Below are positions 35,515-46,414 of a stretch of 64,000 bases of DNA, one piece after another. Origin of the DNA: Natronospira bacteriovora (GTDB taxonomy: Bacteria > Pseudomonadota > Gammaproteobacteria > Natronospirales > Natronospiraceae); contig NZ_JAVDDT010000004.1 of NCBI RefSeq assembly GCF_030848495.1, forward strand, positions 186,001 to 250,000, given 5' to 3'. The notes below the pieces were generated by a model that was not told the origin of the DNA, ran no database searches, and was given only the letters and a program-made list of their open reading frames with translations. Positions within the stretch are counted from its first letter, which is position 1; each line of letters starts with the position of its first letter. The position numbers were made by a program, and so were the translations under genes.

Positions 35515-35954
35515 GCCGACTCCTTCAGCTGGTGTGAGCATTGGGCGTAAGTATAGGAGAGATGCCGCAAGGCGCGAGCTGGAAAACAGAAAGAAGGAGC
35601 AAGGAGCTAGGAGCTAGGAGCAAAAAGCAGAACTGCCAATAACCCCCTGTAGGCGCGGATTCATCCGCGCAATGGCCAAAATCCGCCGGACAACCATGAT
35701 TCGTGTCCCGTCGAAACGGTATCACGGCGGGAATGGAGCCAACCGCCAGTTTCCCATTAGAGAATCAAACGTCGGATTCAGGCCATTGCGCGGATGAATC
35801 CGCGCCTACAGGGGGCCGAATCGCGCGGTGTGCAAGGTGATATCGAAAGGCCGATTACGATTACGCCCCCCCCTTCGGGGGCGTGACCGCCACCCTGCTA
35901 TCATCACCTCCTATCCACCAGAACCGACCTTCTCAATCGGGGCAGCCTGACGTC
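35515..35954. repeat. Repeat-filled gap before ubiD
   Basis: Holds GAGCTAGGAGC-rich low complexity (about 35595-35628), an inverted pair of REP-like palindromes (35643-35678 and 35782-35817), and a one-sided family-(a) arm (35844-35865, GGCCGATTACGATTACG). The DNA between the REPs shares ATCCGCCG and CGTCGGATTC edges with the pair at 19.3 kb. Confidence 0.7.
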
Positions 35955-37421
35955 ATGCAATACAAAGACCTTCGAGATTTCATTCAACAGCTGGAGCAGC
36001 GGGGCGAGCTGCGGCGGGTTTCCTATCCGGTCAGCCCGGATCTGGAGATGACCGAAATCTGTGATCGCACCCTGCGGGCCGAGGGACCGGCGCTGCTGTT
36101 CGAGAATCCCGCCGCTCATGACATGCCGGTGCTGGGCAATCTCTTTGGCACCACCGGGCGGGTGGCCCTGGGCATGGGCGCGGAATCCATCGAATCCCTG
36201 CGCGAAATCGGCAGGCTGCTGGCCTTTCTCAAGGAGCCGGATCCCCCCAAGGGCATGCGGGATGCCTGGGAGAAGCTGCCGATCTTCCGCCAGGTGATGA
36301 ACATGGCACCCAAGGTGGTGAAAAAGGCGCCCTGTCAGGCTCAGGTCTTCGAAGGGGAGGAGGTTGATCTGGGCCGCCTGCCCATCCAGACCTGCTGGCC
36401 CGGGGATGCCGGGCCCCTGATCACCTGGGGTCTGGTGACCACCCGCGGGCCGGATGGCGGGCGCCAGAACATGGGCATCTATCGTCAGCAGGTGATCGGC
36501 CGCAACCGGGTCATCATGCGCTGGCTGGGTCACCGGGGCGGGGCGCTGGACTTCCAGGCCTGGCAACAGGCCCATCCCGGCGAGCCCTTTCCCATCGCCG
36601 TCACCCTGGGCGCCGACCCGGCCACCATCCTGGCCGCCGTCACCCCGGTGCCGGATCGCCTCTCCGAGTACGCCTTTGCCGGCCTGCTGCGCGGTGCCAA
36701 GACCGAGCTGGTCAAGTGCATCGGCTCCGACCTTCAGGTGCCGGCCTCGGCGGAGATCGTGCTGGAGGGCCACATCCTTCCGGACGACATGGCCCCGGAG
36801 GGCCCCTTTGGCGATCACACGGGGTATTACAACGAGGTTGAGCGCTTCCCGGTCTTCACCATCGACCGCATCACCCAGCGTGAGAACCCCATCTACCACT
36901 CCACCTACACCGGCCGGCCACCGGATGAGCCGGCCGTGCTCGGTGTGGCCCTGAACGAGGTCTTCGTGCCCATCCTGCAGAAGACCTTTCCCGAGATCGT
37001 GGACTTCTACCTGCCACCCGAAGGCTGTTCCTACCGCATGGCGGTGATCAGCATGAAAAAGCAGTACCCGGGCCACGCCAAGCGGGTAATGATGGGCACC
37101 TGGTCCTTCCTGCGCCAGTTCATGTACACCAAGTTCGTTGTGGTGGTGGATGACGACGTCAATCCCCGCGACTGGAAGGATGTCATCTGGGCCATGACCA
37201 CCCGCATGGACCCGGCCCGTGACACCGTGATGGTGGAGAACACCCCCATCGACTATCTGGACTTCGCCAGCCCCGTCTCCGGCCTGGGTTCCAAGATGGG
37301 CATGGACGCCACCAGCAAATGGCCCGGCGAAACCACCCGCGAATGGGGTCGCCCCATCCGCATGAGTGATGAGGTACGCCAGCGGGTCGACGAGATCTGG
37401 GGGCAGTTGGGGATTGAGTGA
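35955..37421 (+). CDS. ubiD: 4-hydroxy-3-polyprenylbenzoate decarboxylase
   Basis: 488 aa from ATG 35955 ([20 protein letters not shown], the normal UbiD start; the longer frame from 35883 adds 24 unlikely residues). Prenylated-FMN and metal-binding segments are present ([31 protein letters not shown]). It decarboxylates the ubiquinone precursor and depends on UbiX. The TGA stop is the first unit of a heptamer array. Confidence 0.96.
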   Translation: MQYKDLRDFIQQLEQRGELRRVSYPVSPDLEMTEICDRTLRAEGPALLFENPAAHDMPVLGNLFGTTGRVALGMGAESIESLREIGRLLAFLKEPDPPKGMRDAWEKLPIFRQVMNMAPKVVKKAPCQAQVFEGEEVDLGRLPIQTCWPGDAGPLITWGLVTTRGPDGGRQNMGIYRQQVIGRNRVIMRWLGHRGGALDFQAWQQAHPGEPFPIAVTLGADPATILAAVTPVPDRLSEYAFAGLLRGAKTELVKCIGSDLQVPASAEIVLEGHILPDDMAPEGPFGDHTGYYNEVERFPVFTIDRITQRENPIYHSTYTGRPPDEPAVLGVALNEVFVPILQKTFPEIVDFYLPPEGCSYRMAVISMKKQYPGHAKRVMMGTWSFLRQFMYTKFVVVVDDDVNPRDWKDVIWAMTTRMDPARDTVMVENTPIDYLDFASPVSGLGSKMGMDATSKWPGETTREWGRPIRMSDEVRQRVDEIWGQLGIE

Positions 37422-37480
37422 GTTTTGAGTACTGAGTTCTGAGTGCTGAGTGCTGAGTGCTGAGTGCTGAGTGCTGAGTG
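37419..37480 (+). repeat. Heptamer array (TGAGTGC-type) starting on the ubiD stop
   Basis: About nine units of TGAGTGC or variants (TGAGTTC, TGAGTAC). The first TGAG is the ubiD stop codon itself. The same unit, read from the trmL strand, occurs at 57029-57243. Confidence 0.85.
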
Positions 37481-37491
37481 GGCCGTGCCGC

Positions 37492-37530
37492 TCGTAGTCG
37501 TAATCGTAATCGTAATCGTAATCGGCCTTT
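37492..37530. repeat. One-sided family (a) arm
   Basis: GTAGTCGTAATCGTAATCG continuing to CGGCCTTTCC. It has the hexamer arm but no mirrored partner nearby. GTGAATCGTGAA follows, which also flanks the one-sided arm at 56.97 kb. Confidence 0.7.
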
Positions 37531-37658
37531 CCGAGTGAATCGCGAACCGTGAATCGTGAATCGGAGTGGGGCGGCAGGGGGCGCCGGGGCCCCCACTGGC
37601 AACAGCCCCGATCCTGCCCCCATAATGCTCCTTACACCCCTATCAGGGAGAGCCAGGG

Positions 37659-38090
37659 ATGACGGAATTCGATAACCCGAGTCAGGATGAGATTGCCGCC
37701 CGTCTGGGGCGTACGCGCAAGATCGCCGTCGTGGGTATCTCGCCGAAGACGGATCGACCCAGCCACGGGGTGAGCGCGGCGCTGGCGCGCCTCGGCTTTG
37801 AGCTCACGGGGGTGCGCCCGGGGGCGGACGAGGTCATGGGCTTCCCCGCGGTGCCCACCCTGCGCGATCTGCCCGAGCCGGTGGACATGGCGGTGGTGTT
37901 TCGCCGGCCCGAGCATGTGGCCGAGGTGGTGGACGATGCCATCGAGGCCGGGGTGCCGGCCCTGTGGCTGCAGGACGGGGTGGTGGACGAGGCCGCCGCC
38001 CGGCGCGCCCGTGAGGCCGGTCTGTTCGTGGTCATGGACCGCTGCATCTATCGCGACGGGGTGCCGCTGATGCAGGCCCATCATGGCTGA
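37659..38090 (+). CDS. CoA-binding (YccU-type) protein
   Basis: 143 aa, single Rossmann-like CoA_binding domain: KIAVVGISPKTDRPSHGV, AVPTLRDLPEPVDMAVVFR, and ALWLQDGVVDEAAA ending with MDRCIY. Family members are about this size and bind CoA; the physiological role is unknown. Overlaps dapF by 8 bases. Confidence 0.88.
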   Translation: MTEFDNPSQDEIAARLGRTRKIAVVGISPKTDRPSHGVSAALARLGFELTGVRPGADEVMGFPAVPTLRDLPEPVDMAVVFRRPEHVAEVVDDAIEAGVPALWLQDGVVDEAAARRAREAGLFVVMDRCIYRDGVPLMQAHHG

Positions 38091-38940
38091 AGGCCCTTCC
38101 CTCTTCGCCAACGGTCGGCCCTTCGTGAAAATGCAGGGTCTGGGCAATGACTTCGTGGTCTTTGACGCCGTGGACGAGCCCCTGCACCTGGAGCCGGCCC
38201 AGGTACGGCGTCTTGCCGACCGACGCTTTGGCATCGGCTGTGATCAGCTGCTGTTGCTGGAGGCGCCCCGGGATGGGGACAGCGACTTCCATTACCGTGT
38301 CTTCAATGCCGATGGCGGCGAGGTCAGCCAGTGCGGCAACGGCGCCCGCTGCGTGGCGCGCCTGGCCGTGGACAGCGGTCGCATCGCACCGGGGCCGGTG
38401 CGATTGGCCACCCGCGACGGCCTGATGGTGGCCGAAGTGGCGGCAGGGGGTGACATCCGCGTCAACATGGGCGTGCCGCGATTCTCCCCAAAGGATCTGC
38501 CGGCCCGTTTTCCCGATGCGCGCAATCCGGTGTCCCTGCCGCTGGCGGAGGGCAGCCTGGATCTGCACCTGGTGTCCATGGGCAATCCCCATGCGGTGAT
38601 TCGCGTCGAGAACGTGGACGAGGCCCTGGTGGAAACCCTGGGGCGGGCGCTGGAAACCCATCCCGCCTTCCCCGAGCGGGTCAATGTGGGCTTCCTGGAG
38701 GTGCTGGACACCGCCCATGCCCGTCTGCGGGTCTGGGAGCGGGGGGCCGGCGAGACCCTGGCCTGCGGCAGCGGGGCCTGCGCGGCAATGGCCGCGGGCC
38801 GGCGGGCCGGCTGGTTCGGCCCGGAAGTGAAGATGGGGCTGCAAGGCGGAAATCTCGTGATAAGCTTTGAGTCAGACGGTGGGCCCTTGTGGATGCAGGG
38901 TCCGGCCGAGTATGTATTCAGGGGAAGTATTCGGCTATGA
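38083..38940 (+). CDS. dapF: Diaminopimelate epimerase
   Basis: 285 aa. KMQGLGNDFVVFDA at the start; the two catalytic cysteines lie in SQCGNGARCVAR and ETLACGSGACAAM. It makes meso-diaminopimelate for lysine and peptidoglycan. First gene of the dapF-DUF484-xerC block, with 4-base coupling to the next gene. Confidence 0.97.
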   Translation: MAEGPSLFANGRPFVKMQGLGNDFVVFDAVDEPLHLEPAQVRRLADRRFGIGCDQLLLLEAPRDGDSDFHYRVFNADGGEVSQCGNGARCVARLAVDSGRIAPGPVRLATRDGLMVAEVAAGGDIRVNMGVPRFSPKDLPARFPDARNPVSLPLAEGSLDLHLVSMGNPHAVIRVENVDEALVETLGRALETHPAFPERVNVGFLEVLDTAHARLRVWERGAGETLACGSGACAAMAAGRRAGWFGPEVKMGLQGGNLVISFESDGGPLWMQGPAEYVFRGSIRL

Positions 38941-39659
38941 GCACCGAACGCAAACTGGGCAATGACGACAGCCAGACCGAAGAACAGGGTGTGGTTGAAT
39001 TTCTCACCGCCCACCCCGACTTCTTCGACCGCCATCCCGAGCTGGTCGGGCGCCTGCGGGTTCCCCACGACAGCGGCAGCGCCATTTCCCTGGTGGAAAA
39101 GCAGGTGGCCGTCCTGCGCAAGCAGAATCGCCAGCTGGAGCGCCGCCTGGTGGACCTGGTGGACGTGGCCCGCAGCAATGACGGCCTGGTGGACCGCATG
39201 CACCACCTGGCCCTGGCCCTGGTCAACGCGGGTGATCGCCAGGAACTGCTGGCCGGCCTGGACGATGTCCTGCGCAGCCGTTTTGATGCCGATGAGGTGG
39301 TCATCTGCCTGTTCGAGCGTGAAGCGGAGGCGAATCTGTCGCCGGCGCGGATCGTGCATCCGGACGATGCGGGCCTGTCCGCCTTCCGCAACTTCCTTCG
39401 CAATGCCCGCCCCCAGCTCGGCCGCCTGGGTGTGGATCAGCTCCAGTTCCTGTTTGGTGACAAGGCCGAGGGCCGGGTCGGATCCGCCGCCCTCATTCCC
39501 CTGGGGCCCGGCAGCCGCCAGGGCCTGATTGCCGTGGGCAGCCGCAACAAGGATCATTTCACACCCACCCAGGGCACGGTCTTCCTGGAGCGCCTGGCCG
39601 AACTGGTAGCTGCCGCGCTGGACCGCGCCAGTGACGCCGCCCGGCATGACGGCCGCTGA
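38937..39659 (+). CDS. DUF484 family protein
   Basis: 240 aa from ATG 38937 (ATGA overlap with dapF). The start VVEFLTAHPDFFDRHPELV is characteristic of DUF484, then a coiled coil (VLRKQNRQLERRLVDLVDVA) and a GAF-like domain ending SRNKDHFTPTQGTVFLERLAEL. Conserved between dapF and xerC across gammaproteobacteria. Molecular function unknown. Confidence 0.92.
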   Translation: MSTERKLGNDDSQTEEQGVVEFLTAHPDFFDRHPELVGRLRVPHDSGSAISLVEKQVAVLRKQNRQLERRLVDLVDVARSNDGLVDRMHHLALALVNAGDRQELLAGLDDVLRSRFDADEVVICLFEREAEANLSPARIVHPDDAGLSAFRNFLRNARPQLGRLGVDQLQFLFGDKAEGRVGSAALIPLGPGSRQGLIAVGSRNKDHFTPTQGTVFLERLAELVAAALDRASDAARHDGR

Positions 39660-40563
39660 TTCCCTCCAGACCGAGCTAGACCGCTTCCTCGATTACATCG
39701 CCCAGGTTCGGCGACTGTCACCGCACACCGTCAGTGCCTATCGCCGCGACCTGGACAGCCTGCGCCAGTGGCTGGCAGGGCAGGGCGTGGAGGCCTGGGA
39801 GCGCGTGGACGCCCAGCACATGCGCCAGTGGGCCGCCGAGCAGCGTCGCAAGGGCATGGCCAGCAAGAGCATCCAGCGCCGCCTGTCCTCGGCGCGCAAT
39901 CTCTTTCGCCACCTGATCCGCGATCGCCGCCTCGCCCACAACCCGGTGGCGGAAGTCAGTGCGCCCAAGGCACCCAAGCGCTTGCCGGCCACCCTCGACG
40001 CGGATCACCTCGGTGCCCTGCTGGAGATCCCCGACGAGGGGCCGCTGGCACGGCGTGACCGGGCCGTGATGGAGCTGTTCTACGGGGCCGGCCTGCGCCT
40101 GGCCGAGCTGGCCGGCCTCGACCTGCATGACCTGGATTTTGCCGAGGGCACGGTGCGAGTGACCGGCAAGGGCCAGAAAACCCGTATCGTGCCCATGGGG
40201 CGCAAGGCCATGGAGGCCCTGCGCGTCTGGCTCAAGGATCGGGCCGCCTTCGCCCGGCCGGAGGAAATCGCCCTGTTCCTGTCCCGACGGGGTGACCGCC
40301 TGAGCCACCGCAACATCCAGGCCCGCGTGCGTTACTGGTCACAGCGCATGGCCGTGGACACCCCGGTGTATCCCCACCTGCTGCGCCACAGCTTTGCCAG
40401 CCACCTGCTGGAGTCCTCCGGCGACCTGCGAGCAGTGCAGGAACTGCTCGGGCATGCCGACATCAGCACCACCCAGATCTACACCCACCTTGATTTCCAG
40501 CATCTCGCCCGCACATACGACAAGGCACACCCTCGGGCGCGGCGCCGCAAGACGGTAGAATAG
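39646..40563 (+). CDS. xerC: Tyrosine recombinase XerC
   Basis: 305 aa from ATG 39646, overlapping DUF484 by 14 bases. SAM-like N-terminal domain (TELDRFLDYIAQVRRLSPHT). Catalytic Arg in YGAGLRLAELAGL, the His-x2-Arg of HLLRHSFASHLL, and Tyr in ADISTTQIYTHLDF. It works with XerD at dif to resolve chromosome dimers. The gene order identifies it as the housekeeping copy. Confidence 0.95.
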   Translation: MTAADSLQTELDRFLDYIAQVRRLSPHTVSAYRRDLDSLRQWLAGQGVEAWERVDAQHMRQWAAEQRRKGMASKSIQRRLSSARNLFRHLIRDRRLAHNPVAEVSAPKAPKRLPATLDADHLGALLEIPDEGPLARRDRAVMELFYGAGLRLAELAGLDLHDLDFAEGTVRVTGKGQKTRIVPMGRKAMEALRVWLKDRAAFARPEEIALFLSRRGDRLSHRNIQARVRYWSQRMAVDTPVYPHLLRHSFASHLLESSGDLRAVQELLGHADISTTQIYTHLDFQHLARTYDKAHPRARRRKTVE

Positions 40564-40635
40564 CCGCCATCATTGAGGTCTTCGCCGGTCCCGGGAGGCT
40601 GCCGGCGGCCGTCCAATCCAGTTCAGGAGCCCATC

Positions 40636-41172
40636 ATGGAGCAGTATCGCGGCACCACCGTGATCAGTATTCGACGCGGAACCGATGTGGCCATGGCCGG
40701 CGACGGTCAGGTCTCCCTCGGCAACACCATCATGAAGGGCAATGCCCGCAAGGTTCGCACTCTGCACGAGGGCAAGGTGCTGGCCGGTTTCGCCGGCGGT
40801 ACGGCCGATGCCTTTACCCTGTTCGAACGCTTCGAGGGTCAGCTGCAGAAGCACGGTGGGAACCTCACCCGCGCCGCCGTGGAACTGGCCAAGGACTGGC
40901 GCACCGACCGCGCCCTGCGCCGTCTGGAAGCCCTGCTCTGCGTGGCCGACCGCGAGGCCTCCCTGATCATCTCCGGCAACGGCGATGTGATCGAACCGGA
41001 AGAGGGCATCATGGCCATCGGCTCCGGCGGCAGCTTCGCCCAGGCCGCCGCCCGCGCCCTGATCCACAACACCGACCTGTCCGCCGCCGACGTGGCAAAG
41101 AAGAGTTTGGAGATCGCGGCGGATATCTGTGTTTATACCAACAACAACATCGTTCTCGAGTCCTTAGACTGA
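40636..41172 (+). CDS. hslV: HslV protease subunit
   Basis: 178 aa from ATG 40636 with CAGGAG upstream. The N-terminal nucleophile Thr lies in [11 protein letters not shown] after removal of the first residues. [23 protein letters not shown] is typical. It forms the proteolytic core of HslUV. The gap to hslU contains a family-(a) element, unusual for genes that normally sit a few bases apart. Confidence 0.96.
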   Translation: MEQYRGTTVISIRRGTDVAMAGDGQVSLGNTIMKGNARKVRTLHEGKVLAGFAGGTADAFTLFERFEGQLQKHGGNLTRAAVELAKDWRTDRALRRLEALLCVADREASLIISGNGDVIEPEEGIMAIGSGGSFAQAAARALIHNTDLSAADVAKKSLEIAADICVYTNNNIVLESLD

Positions 41173-41173
41173 C

Positions 41174-41390
<217 letters not shown>

Positions 41391-41426
41391 GAAATGAACA
41401 AACACTGACTTCCTTCTGGAGTTTTA

Positions 41427-42782
<1,356 letters not shown>

Positions 42783-42843
42783 GCAGCCCCGGCCATCGTT
42801 ATGCGTCTCATCCATGAGACTTACCCGTCCCGTTGGTCGGGGC

Positions 42844-42885
42844 CTCGCGCGGAGCGCGAGTTCAAATGCGTTCCAGACGCATTTG
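42844..42885 (+). terminator. Two hairpins after hslU
   Basis: CTCGCGC / GCGCGAG (42844-42860, 3-base loop) then CAAATGCGT / ACGCATTTG (42863-42885, 5-base loop). The second is followed by TGTCG, not a T-run. Position about 60 bases after the hslU stop. Confidence 0.55.
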
Positions 42886-42886
42886 T

Positions 42887-43054
42887 GTCGTAGTCGTTGT
42901 CGTATTCGGCTTTTATTCAAGCCACGAGCGGCGAGTAGCGAGCTAGGAGCAAAACCATAAAAGCGGACACGGCGAGAGTTTTGTCTTTTAGCTCGCTGCT
43001 CGTTACTGCTTTCGAAAACCCGATTACGACAACGATAGCGACAACGACAACGAT
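42887..43054. repeat. Family (a) palindromic element, copy C
   Basis: Left arm GTCGTAGTCGTTGTCGTATT ending CGGCTTTT. The core (GAGCAAAACCATAAAAG, GTCTTTTAGCTCGCTGCTCG) is in copy-B orientation. Right arm CCCGATTACGACAACGATAGCG. Lies between the hslU hairpins and the DUF971 gene. Confidence 0.8.
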
Positions 43055-43081
43055 GAAAACCAATACCGGCAGACCGAGACC

Positions 43082-43459
43082 ATGACGACCAGCACCCCCA
43101 AACCCACCAATCTCATCTACCACCGCCAGTCCCGCGACCTGGAAGTGGTCTTCAGCAATGGCGAAACCTTCCGCCTGCCGGCGGAATACCTGCGGGTGTA
43201 TTCCCCCTCCGCCGAAGTCCGTGGTCACGGTGGCCCCATGATGCTCGTCACCGGCAAGGAGGAGGTGGCCATTGATCGGATCGAGCCGGTGGGTAACTAC
43301 GCCGTGCGCCTGGTCTTCGACGACGGCCACGACTCCGGCCTTTACGGCTGGCAGTTCCTCTACGAAATGGGCCGCGACTTCGAGAAGAACTGGGCCGACT
43401 ACAAGGAACGCATTGCCAAGGCCAGTCGCGGCGGGGTGGGGCGGCATCCCGGGAAATGA
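43082..43459 (+). CDS. DUF971 (gamma-butyrobetaine hydroxylase N-terminal-like) protein
   Basis: 125 aa, single domain: NLIYHRQSRDLEVVFSNGE, LPAEYLRVYSPSAEVRGHG, VGNYAVRLVFDDGHDSGLY and a final WQFLYEMGRDFE. The family often lies near hslVU and ubi genes in this class and may handle iron-sulfur or metal cofactors. The exact role is unknown. Confidence 0.9.
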   Translation: MTTSTPKPTNLIYHRQSRDLEVVFSNGETFRLPAEYLRVYSPSAEVRGHGGPMMLVTGKEEVAIDRIEPVGNYAVRLVFDDGHDSGLYGWQFLYEMGRDFEKNWADYKERIAKASRGGVGRHPGK

Positions 43460-43812
43460 TCGGGACCACGAAATGGACACGAAATGGACACGAGATAAAA
43501 CCAAAAACCATTTAGCCGCGAGATGGACGCGAAATGGACGCTAGATGTGGGCCGTGCCTGATGAACCCCCGTGCTGCTTCGGAGGGGCCGTGCTCGAAGA
43601 TGGGCAAAAGGTGGCTATAGGCACCGTAGGAGCGGATTTATCCGCGATGGCAATTTCTCGGTTGGCACGCCATCCTCTATAACCCCGCTGTAGGCGCGGA
43701 TTCATCCGCGCAATGGCCGGAATCCGACGCCCCATTGTTTCCTGCTCTATCGGTGCTAATGCCAGCCCAGGCTGATCAGGCACAGAGACTCCGGGGAGGC
43801 CGCAGAGATACT
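43460..43812. repeat. Repeat-filled gap after the DUF971 gene
   Basis: Contains ACGAAATGGACACG-type low complexity and a GCTGCTTCGGAGGGGCCGTG unit of family (d) (43470-43612). Then a type-2 REP (43624-43670) and a type-1 REP (43684-43722). No gene. The REP pair is the inverse of that at 44.5 kb, so the secreted protein gene between them is bracketed by inverted repeat sets. Confidence 0.7.
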
Positions 43813-44385
43813 TTATCTGTCGCCTCTGATCTTCTCTCGGAGCCCATCGGGCAGAAGGTCTGTTGCAATATCAGGGATGATCCTAGGCCCCCATTCCAGC
43901 ACATTCAAATCTTCATCATGGAAGATCGTGAATAATCCGGGGCGCCCGGAAAAATAAAATCCCGGGCTTCTTAATGCTTCAGCGGAAACGACGATCGTGC
44001 CGTCTGCCTTGAAATAGCTCACATTGTATTGCGGATACTTGATGCCGTCGTTACCTGTCCTGGTCGCATTGATCATGTCCGCATAGTACTGGTTCAGGCC
44101 AGCACAGGTGAGTGCATGGTCATCGTCATCAAGAGGGTCGAGAAAATCCTCATTCTCCTCCGGAAGTGCCAAGGATTCGCCCGCCTTGTCTTCCAGGTAG
44201 CGGCGGAACTGATCTCCGGCGAACTCGAGGCCTCTCTCCGTGGCCTTGGGGCACAGGAAGTTCTCCTCCTGACCCGGCAGCATTGTCATATGTTCCACGG
44301 CTACCGCTGCACCCGACATCATCAAGGTGATCGCAGCCGCCGTGCCGGCAACGCCGTTCTTGGTGTTCAAGTTGGATGGGGCCAT
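43813..44385 (-). CDS. Exported hypothetical protein
   Basis: 190 aa. N-terminal signal-like helix (residues about 13-30, [18 protein letters not shown]). Acidic mature part ([17 protein letters not shown]) with two cysteines (in FLCPKATE and [10 protein letters not shown]) that could form a disulfide. Family not recognised. Bracketed by inverted REP/family-(d) repeat sets (43.47-43.72 and 44.50-44.75 kb) and more AT-rich than its neighbours, suggesting insertion into the DUF971-ubiE interval. Confidence 0.6.
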   Translation of the reverse strand: MAPSNLNTKNGVAGTAAAITLMMSGAAVAVEHMTMLPGQEENFLCPKATERGLEFAGDQFRRYLEDKAGESLALPEENEDFLDPLDDDDHALTCAGLNQYYADMINATRTGNDGIKYPQYNVSYFKADGTIVVSAEALRSPGFYFSGRPGLFTIFHDEDLNVLEWGPRIIPDIATDLLPDGLREKIRGDR

Positions 44386-44819
44386 ATCTGTCTGCCGAAC
44401 TGGTCGATGCGTCGAGATTCGTTTTCAGGAGCATCAGCAATCGTGATATCCATGTAAACCGAGGTTACCAAATAGAGAATAAAACGGCAGCTGCAACCAT
44501 TGCGCGGATAAATCCGCGCCTACAGGGGGTTTCGGTTTGGCGGCGTGCCAACCGAGAAATTGTCATCGCGGATAAATCCGCTCCCACGGTGCCTTTCGAA
44601 GGGCCACGCCATCTCCGAGCACGGCCCCTCCGAAGCAGCACGGCATCTCCCCAGGCACGGCCCCACATCTGCGTCCATCTGTGTTCATCTGTGGCCAATA
44701 TTCTTTTCGGGTTTTATCTCGTGTCCATTTCGTGGTCCCAATCCCCCGCGCCCGCCCCGCCACACCCCCGAACCCGGCTACAAGTTGCTAGAATGAGCCC
44801 CCAGGTAAAGGAGGTCGTC
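44386..44819. repeat. Repeat-filled gap before ubiE
   Basis: Type-1 REP (44496-44529), type-2 REP (44546-44590), then family (d) with CTCCGAAGCAGCACGGCATC and TGCGTCCATCTGTG (44600-44745). The order is the reverse of the 43.47-43.72 kb set. AAAGGAGG just before 44820 is the ubiE ribosome site. Confidence 0.7.
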
Positions 44820-45572
44820 ATGGCCGAGCAGCGGCGCAGCACCACGGATTTCGGGTTTCAGGAGGTTCCGGTCGAGGAGAAGGCTCGCCGGGTGCGTGGC
44901 GTGTTCGATTCGGTGGCCGAGCGCTATGACCTGATGAACGATCTCATGTCCGGTGGCCTGCACCGGGTGTGGAAGGCCTTTACCCTGGCGCGCACCGGCC
45001 TGCGACCGGGTGATCGCGCCCTGGATCTGGCCGGTGGCACCGGCGATCTGACCCGGGGGCTGCTGCGCCAGGTGGGCGAGCAGGGCGAAGTGGTGCTGTC
45101 GGACATCAATGCCAGCATGCTCTCCCGTGGCCGCGACCGCCTGGTGGACGAGGGCGCCGATGATCGCCTCTCCGTGGTCCAGGCCAATGCCGAGGTGCTG
45201 CCCTTCCCCGACCGCCATTTCGACTGCGTGACCATCGCCTTTGGCCTGCGCAATGTCACCCACAAGGATCGTGCCCTGGCGGAGATGCATCGCGTCCTGC
45301 GCCCCGGTGGCCGCCTGCTGGTGCTGGAATTTTCCCGGCCCAATGACCTGATTCGGCCCTTCTACGACCTGTATTCGTTTCAGGTTTTGCCACGCCTGGG
45401 CGAATGGGTGGCCGGCGATGCCGACAGTTACCGTTATCTGGCCGAGTCCATCCGCAAGCACCCCGATCAGGCCACCCTGGGCGCCATGATGGAAACCGCC
45501 GGCTTTGCCCGGGTGGAATGGTTCAATCTGACCGGCGGGGTAGTGGCGCTGCATAGGGGCTATCGCGCCTAA
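44820..45572 (+). CDS. ubiE: Demethylmenaquinone/ubiquinone C-methyltransferase
   Basis: 250 aa from ATG 44820, 6 bases after AAAGGAGG; the upstream extension is repeat DNA. SAM motif [16 protein letters not shown], family signatures [17 protein letters not shown] and [18 protein letters not shown]-methylates the benzoquinol ring. Start of the ubiE-ubiJ-ubiB block, here stretched by a family-(a) element after ubiE. Confidence 0.97.
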   Translation: MAEQRRSTTDFGFQEVPVEEKARRVRGVFDSVAERYDLMNDLMSGGLHRVWKAFTLARTGLRPGDRALDLAGGTGDLTRGLLRQVGEQGEVVLSDINASMLSRGRDRLVDEGADDRLSVVQANAEVLPFPDRHFDCVTIAFGLRNVTHKDRALAEMHRVLRPGGRLLVLEFSRPNDLIRPFYDLYSFQVLPRLGEWVAGDADSYRYLAESIRKHPDQATLGAMMETAGFARVEWFNLTGGVVALHRGYRA

Positions 45573-45599
45573 CGGGCGCTGGAGAACCAGCAGGGCCAA

Positions 45600-45762
45600 T
45601 CGTAAACGTAATCGTAGTCGTAATCGGCTTTTCAGCCAACAGCATCGATTTACGAATTACGAGGAAAACCTCAAAAACCGGCACGGCGAGGTTTCCGATT
45701 TTTTTTGGCTCGCCGCTCGAACTGCTTTTAAAAAGCCGATTACGACTACGATTACGACTACG
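45600..45762. repeat. Family (a) palindromic element, copy D, between ubiE and ubiJ
   Basis: Arms CGTAATCGTAGTCGTAATCG / CGATTACGACTACGATTACG. Core with GGCACGGCGAGGTTT and TTGGCTCGCCGCTCG in copy-B orientation. Part of the core is replaced by CGATTTACGAATTACGAG, also seen in copy B. Confidence 0.8.
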
Positions 45763-45802
45763 AGACAATCGACGAAATCCCTAGCTTTTCCTGTGAGGCC
45801 GT

Positions 45803-46414
45803 ATGCAGATTCCAACCATCATCCTCAGCACCCTCGAGCGCAGCATCAATCGTGTATTGATGACGGCGGCCGGCGGGCAGGCGGCGATTCAGGGGCTGGA
45901 TGGCAAGGTATTGGAGCTGCATTTGGATGACCTCGATGTGTCGGTCTGGATTGCCTCCAATGGTCGCAGCCTGCGCCTGTCCGCCGTGGATCCCGGGCAT
46001 CGTGACCTGAAGCTGTCGGGGCGGTCGGTGGAAATGCTCAAGGCAGCGCTGGAAGGGCGAGCCGAAGGCCGTTTCCCCAGCGAAGTCAGCGTGGAAGGCG
46101 ACATGGACACGGCACGTCAGGTGCAGCAGCTGCTCAAGGCGCTGGACCCGGACTGGGAAGAAGCCCTGGCCGGGGTAACCGGTGATGCGGTGGCCCGCGG
46201 CGTGGGTTCCGTGACCCGCCAGGGCCTGGCCTGGGGGCGGGAGACCGCTGACGTGCTGTCCCGCAATCTGGCCGAGTTTTTGCGTGACGAGCTGCGCCTG
46301 GTGCCGGACCGAAGCGAAGTGGAGGCCTACATGGACGCGGTGGATCAGCTGCGCGACGATGTGGAGCGTCTGGCCGCCCGTTTGGACCATTTCGGTGAGG
46401 GGCGCCGCTCTTGA
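45803..46414 (+). CDS. ubiJ: Ubiquinone biosynthesis accessory factor UbiJ
   Basis: 203 aa. N-terminal SCP2 lipid-binding domain (about 1-110; [38 protein letters not shown]). C-terminal helical part with a coiled coil ([21 protein letters not shown]) that pairs with UbiK. Organises hydrophobic intermediates in the aerobic Ubi complex. Its stop overlaps the ubiB start. Confidence 0.93.
   Translation: MQIPTIILSTLERSINRVLMTAAGGQAAIQGLDGKVLELHLDDLDVSVWIASNGRSLRLSAVDPGHRDLKLSGRSVEMLKAALEGRAEGRFPSEVSVEGDMDTARQVQQLLKALDPDWEEALAGVTGDAVARGVGSVTRQGLAWGRETADVLSRNLAEFLRDELRLVPDRSEVEAYMDAVDQLRDDVERLAARLDHFGEGRRS

Noticed and set aside
35904-37076. Long minus-strand frame (390 codons) opposite ubiD
   Set aside because: It mirrors ubiD codons and matches no family; the ubiD reading is certain.
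38292-39647. Long minus-strand frame (451 codons) opposite dapF and DUF484
   Set aside because: It crosses two well-supported plus-strand genes and has shadow composition.
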